Below are positions 6,273 through 7,556 of a stretch of DNA of 7,556 nt, piece by piece. Position 1 is the stretch's first letter; each line of letters opens with the position of its first letter. Origin of the DNA: JACJXF01 sp964349045 (GTDB lineage Bacteria; Bacteroidota; Bacteroidia; Bacteroidales; GCA-2748055). Both the position numbers and the translations under genes were made by a program. A model generated the notes under the pieces. That model was not told the DNA's origin. It ran no database searches and was given only the letters and a program-made list of their open reading frames with translations. The stretch is taken from NCBI GenBank assembly GCA_964349045.1, contig CAYGFI010000200.1, forward strand, positions 1 to 7,556. The letters run 5' to 3'.

Positions 6273-6890
6273 ATGCAACTTCTACTCAAATACTTTCCGG
6301 ATCTTAATCAGGAACAGGTGCACCAGTTTTCCATGCTGGATGAGCTTTATCGTGAGTGGAACCAAAAAATTAATCTGATCTCCAGAAAAGATATCGACGG
6401 TCTTTATGAACGGCATATTCTTCATTCTTTATCTATCGCGAAACTGTTGTATTTTGTCTCCGGAACGAAGGTTCTCGATGTTGGTACCGGTGGTGGATTT
6501 CCCGGAATTCCCCTGGCAATTTTTTTTCCTGAAACTGATTTTATTTTGAATGACTCCATCACAAAAAAAATCAAGGTGGTCAATGAAATTTCGGCTGCTA
6601 TTGGTCTGCAAAATATCACGACTCTTAACATCCGGGCAGAAGAAATCACCGGGAAATTTGATTTCATCGTGAGTCGCGCGGTAACTGCATTCCCTCAGTT
6701 TTATGAATGGGTAAAAGGGAAAATTCTAAAACAGAATAATAATGCACTACCTAACGGGATTCTTTATTTGAAGGGTGGAGATATCGAAATTGAATTAAAA
6801 GGATTTATGAATCGGGTGAAAATTTATGAACTAAAACAATTTTTCGGAGAAGATTTCTTTGAAACTAAAAAGTTGATTTATTTTTCCTGA
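6273..6890 (+). CDS. rsmG: 16S rRNA (guanine527-N7)-methyltransferase
   Basis: RsmG (GidB) uses S-adenosylmethionine to methylate N7 of G527 in the 530 loop of 16S rRNA in the small ribosomal subunit. The 205 residues match the family length. Hallmarks are WNQKINLISRKD (29-40), YERHILHSL (45-53), the SAM-binding motif VLDVGTGGGFPGIPLAI (67-83), NDSITKKI (93-100), the SRAVT block (134-138) and ILYLKGGD (163-170). The ATG at 6273 is 14 bp past the sigma factor stop, so it is probably the last gene of the glycosyltransferase-sigma-rsmG operon. No T-rich terminator hairpin follows directly; a weak inverted repeat TTTTAC/GTAAAA (6897-6902, 6922-6927) lacks a T tract. Nothing looks damaged. Confidence 0.95.
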   Translation: MQLLLKYFPDLNQEQVHQFSMLDELYREWNQKINLISRKDIDGLYERHILHSLSIAKLLYFVSGTKVLDVGTGGGFPGIPLAIFFPETDFILNDSITKKIKVVNEISAAIGLQNITTLNIRAEEITGKFDFIVSRAVTAFPQFYEWVKGKILKQNNNALPNGILYLKGGDIEIELKGFMNRVKIYELKQFFGEDFFETKKLIYFS

Positions 6891-6928
6891 AGAAAGTTTT
6901 ACGTACCAACCTTTATCGCCGGTAAAAT

Positions 6929-6960
6929 TCTGTAGAGCCTTGCAGAAATTATTATCTTTG
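6929..6960 (+). promoter_or_regulatory. Candidate Bacteroidota-type promoter downstream of rsmG
   Basis: TATCTTTG at 6953-6960 matches TAnnTTTG exactly. TCTG at 6929-6932, 20 bases upstream, is one base off the -33 TTTG. It is followed by the GC-rich patch CCGCCCCC and then 260 bases without a gene before rpmH, so it would drive either a small RNA or a long rpmH leader. Confidence 0.45.
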
Positions 6961-6966
6961 CCGCCC

Positions 6967-7145
6967 CCTAACAATTTTCTGTTTAAAAATGTTTAATAAA
7001 TAATACTTTCTATTATGGTCTGAGAACTATAAAAACCGGATCAGAAATCTTGCCCTTATTCCTTTCAGGTTTTTTAGGTAAGCAATATCGGTTGTCCTTT
7101 AAGGATGAATTTTAATTAGCCGATACATGTAGAATTATTTTACAT
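6967..7145 (+). ncRNA. Possible small RNA or long rpmH leader, unidentified
   Basis: This gene-free stretch starts just after a promoter-like box and ends in a hairpin followed by T residues. Reading it by eye, several pairings are possible: AAAAACC (7031-7037) with GGTTTTT (7069-7075), extendable past a 2x2 internal loop; TCTGA (7019-7023) with TCAGA (7041-7045), which partly competes; and TATCGG (7086-7091) with CCGATA (7120-7125), enclosing the dyad TCCTT-T-AAGGA. Short ATGs here run into stops within a few codons, and no tRNA fold is seen. It does not match an RNA family I recognise. AT-rich spacer DNA can pair like this by chance. Confidence 0.22.
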
Positions 7146-7153
7146 TTCTTTTT
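7127..7153 (+). terminator. Weak AT-rich hairpin with T tract upstream of rpmH
   Basis: ATGTAGA (7127-7133) and TTTACAT (7139-7145) form a 7-bp stem with one G-U pair around a 5-base loop, followed by TTCTTTTT. It could end transcripts coming from rsmG or from the promoter at 6929-6960. The stem has little GC, so termination would be inefficient. Its T tract overlaps the -33 element of the rpmH promoter. Confidence 0.3.
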
Positions 7154-7180
7154 GATAGTAAGAAAAAAAGCTTATTTTTG
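7151..7180 (+). promoter_or_regulatory. Bacteroidota-type promoter of rpmH
   Basis: TTTG at 7151-7154, an 18-base spacer, then TATTTTTG at 7173-7180, an exact match to the TTTG / TAnnTTTG pattern of Bacteroidota primary-sigma promoters. Transcription would begin near 7187, giving a leader of about 40 bases before the rpmH start at 7227. The leader contains AAAGGAT (7207-7213 area) about 14 bases before the ATG, a poorly spaced ribosome binding site at best. Confidence 0.7.
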
Positions 7181-7226
7181 CAGTCCGATTTTTTAAGAAC
7201 GACACAAAAGGATAATAAATATAGCG

Positions 7227-7385
7227 ATGAAAAGAACATTTCAACCATCGAGAAGAAAAAGAGCTAACAAACACGGTTTCAGAGAAAGAATGTCTACAGC
7301 AAACGGCAGAAGAGTTCTTGCAGCCAGACGTGCCAAAGGAAGGAAAAAACTCACCACCTCTGACGAGCCAAAGCATAAAATATAA
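7227..7385 (+). CDS. rpmH: 50S ribosomal protein L34
   Basis: L34 is a small, very basic protein of the large ribosomal subunit. The 52-residue product begins MKRTFQPSRRKRANKHGFRE and continues with RMSTANGRRVLAARRAKGRKKL, the near-invariant L34 sequence, so the call is secure despite the short length. The C-terminal tail LTTSDEPKHKI is longer than in E. coli (46 aa) and resembles the LTVSDE-type tail of Bacteroidota L34. The gene stands alone, with its own promoter and a strong terminator. The rnpA, yidC and dnaA neighbours found next to rpmH in many other phyla are absent, as far as the 171 bases to the right edge show. Confidence 0.97.
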   Translation: MKRTFQPSRRKRANKHGFRERMSTANGRRVLAARRAKGRKKLTTSDEPKHKI

Positions 7386-7413
7386 TTTGCGAATTCCCGG
7401 TTCTCCGTAATAT

Positions 7414-7449
7414 AACGAATTGCATCTTTGCAGTTCGTTTTTTATTTTA
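7414..7449 (+). terminator. Intrinsic terminator of rpmH
   Basis: AACGAATTGCA (7414-7424) pairs over 11 bases, with one T-G wobble, with TGCAGTTCGTT (7429-7439) around the loop TCTT. The tract TTTTATTTT follows (7440-7449 area). It begins 28 bases after the rpmH stop, so rpmH is a one-gene unit. Confidence 0.88.
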
Positions 7450-7469
7450 GTTCGGTTATACTGAAATCA

Positions 7470-7514
7470 TTTATCCTTTTAACTTTATCCTTTTAACTTT
7501 ATCCTTTTAACTTT
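7470..7514. repeat. Three perfect 14-bp tandem repeats
   Basis: The unit ATCCTTTTAACTTT occurs three times without a mismatch at 7473-7486, 7487-7500 and 7501-7514; a preceding TTT extends the array to 7470. It lies 20 bases beyond the rpmH terminator in gene-free DNA. No dyad symmetry or coding sense is seen. Perfect identity suggests recent slippage expansion. The remaining bases to the right edge (7515-7556) are AT-rich with no feature. Confidence 0.92.
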
Positions 7515-7556
7515 ACATCCAAGTACTGAATAGTAATAATTTGATAAATTACTATC

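Noticed and set aside
6897..6927. Terminator directly after rsmG
   Set aside because: TTTTAC/GTAAAA forms only a 6-bp stem with a long loop, and no T tract follows.
6967..7145. 6S RNA or tRNA in the rsmG-rpmH gap
   Set aside because: No cloverleaf is found, and the two ends do not pair into the long rod with a central bubble expected of 6S RNA.
7140..7376. Minus-strand reading frame of 78 codons over rpmH
   Set aside because: It lies opposite the unmistakable L34 gene and its promoter, and its translation looks like no protein family.
7470..7514. CRISPR array
   Set aside because: The 14-bp units are directly joined with no spacers, and there are no cas genes.

Overview
This 7.6-kb window reads as chromosomal housekeeping DNA from a member of the Bacteroidota, probably Bacteroidales-like; the rank below phylum is a guess. 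The signs are AT-rich DNA, boxes matching the Bacteroidota promoter pattern TAnnTTTG with an upstream TTTG, an L34 protein with the LTxSDE-type tail, an MmdA/PccB-type carboxyltransferase next to a tiny biotin carrier protein, and a Tgt without the usual zinc cysteines.

The left 4.4 kb is read leftward, in two blocks. The first is tgt (queuosine tRNA modification) followed by an LptF/LptG-type lipopolysaccharide-export permease. These two genes overlap by 43 bp and the permease has a good ribosome binding site inside the end of tgt. After a 327-bp gap without a gene come an acyl-CoA carboxyltransferase and, 12 bp on, a biotin carboxyl carrier protein that runs off the left edge. Together these last two form part of a biotin-dependent propionyl-/methylmalonyl-CoA carboxylase or decarboxylase; the biotin carboxylase or membrane partner is not in the window.

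The strand switches at about 4397-4516, a 120-bp divergent promoter region. The right half is read rightward: a membrane-anchored family 2 glycosyltransferase (probable TTG start), an ECF-type sigma factor overlapping it by 10 bp, and rsmG (16S rRNA G527 methyltransferase) 14 bp later, apparently one operon. A 336-bp gap follows. It holds a Bacteroidota-type promoter, foldable sequence that could be a small RNA, an AT-rich hairpin, and then the strong promoter of rpmH (ribosomal protein L34, 52 aa). rpmH ends in a clear intrinsic terminator, followed by AT-rich DNA with three perfect 14-bp tandem repeats.

The genes share broad themes (translation: tgt, rsmG, rpmH; envelope: permease, glycosyltransferase) but do not form one pathway. 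I see no mobile element, CRISPR array, phage gene or obvious novel defence or metabolic system. The points most worth a second look are the zinc-site loss in Tgt, the tgt/permease overlap, the possible RNA before rpmH, and the sigma factor without a visible anti-sigma partner.
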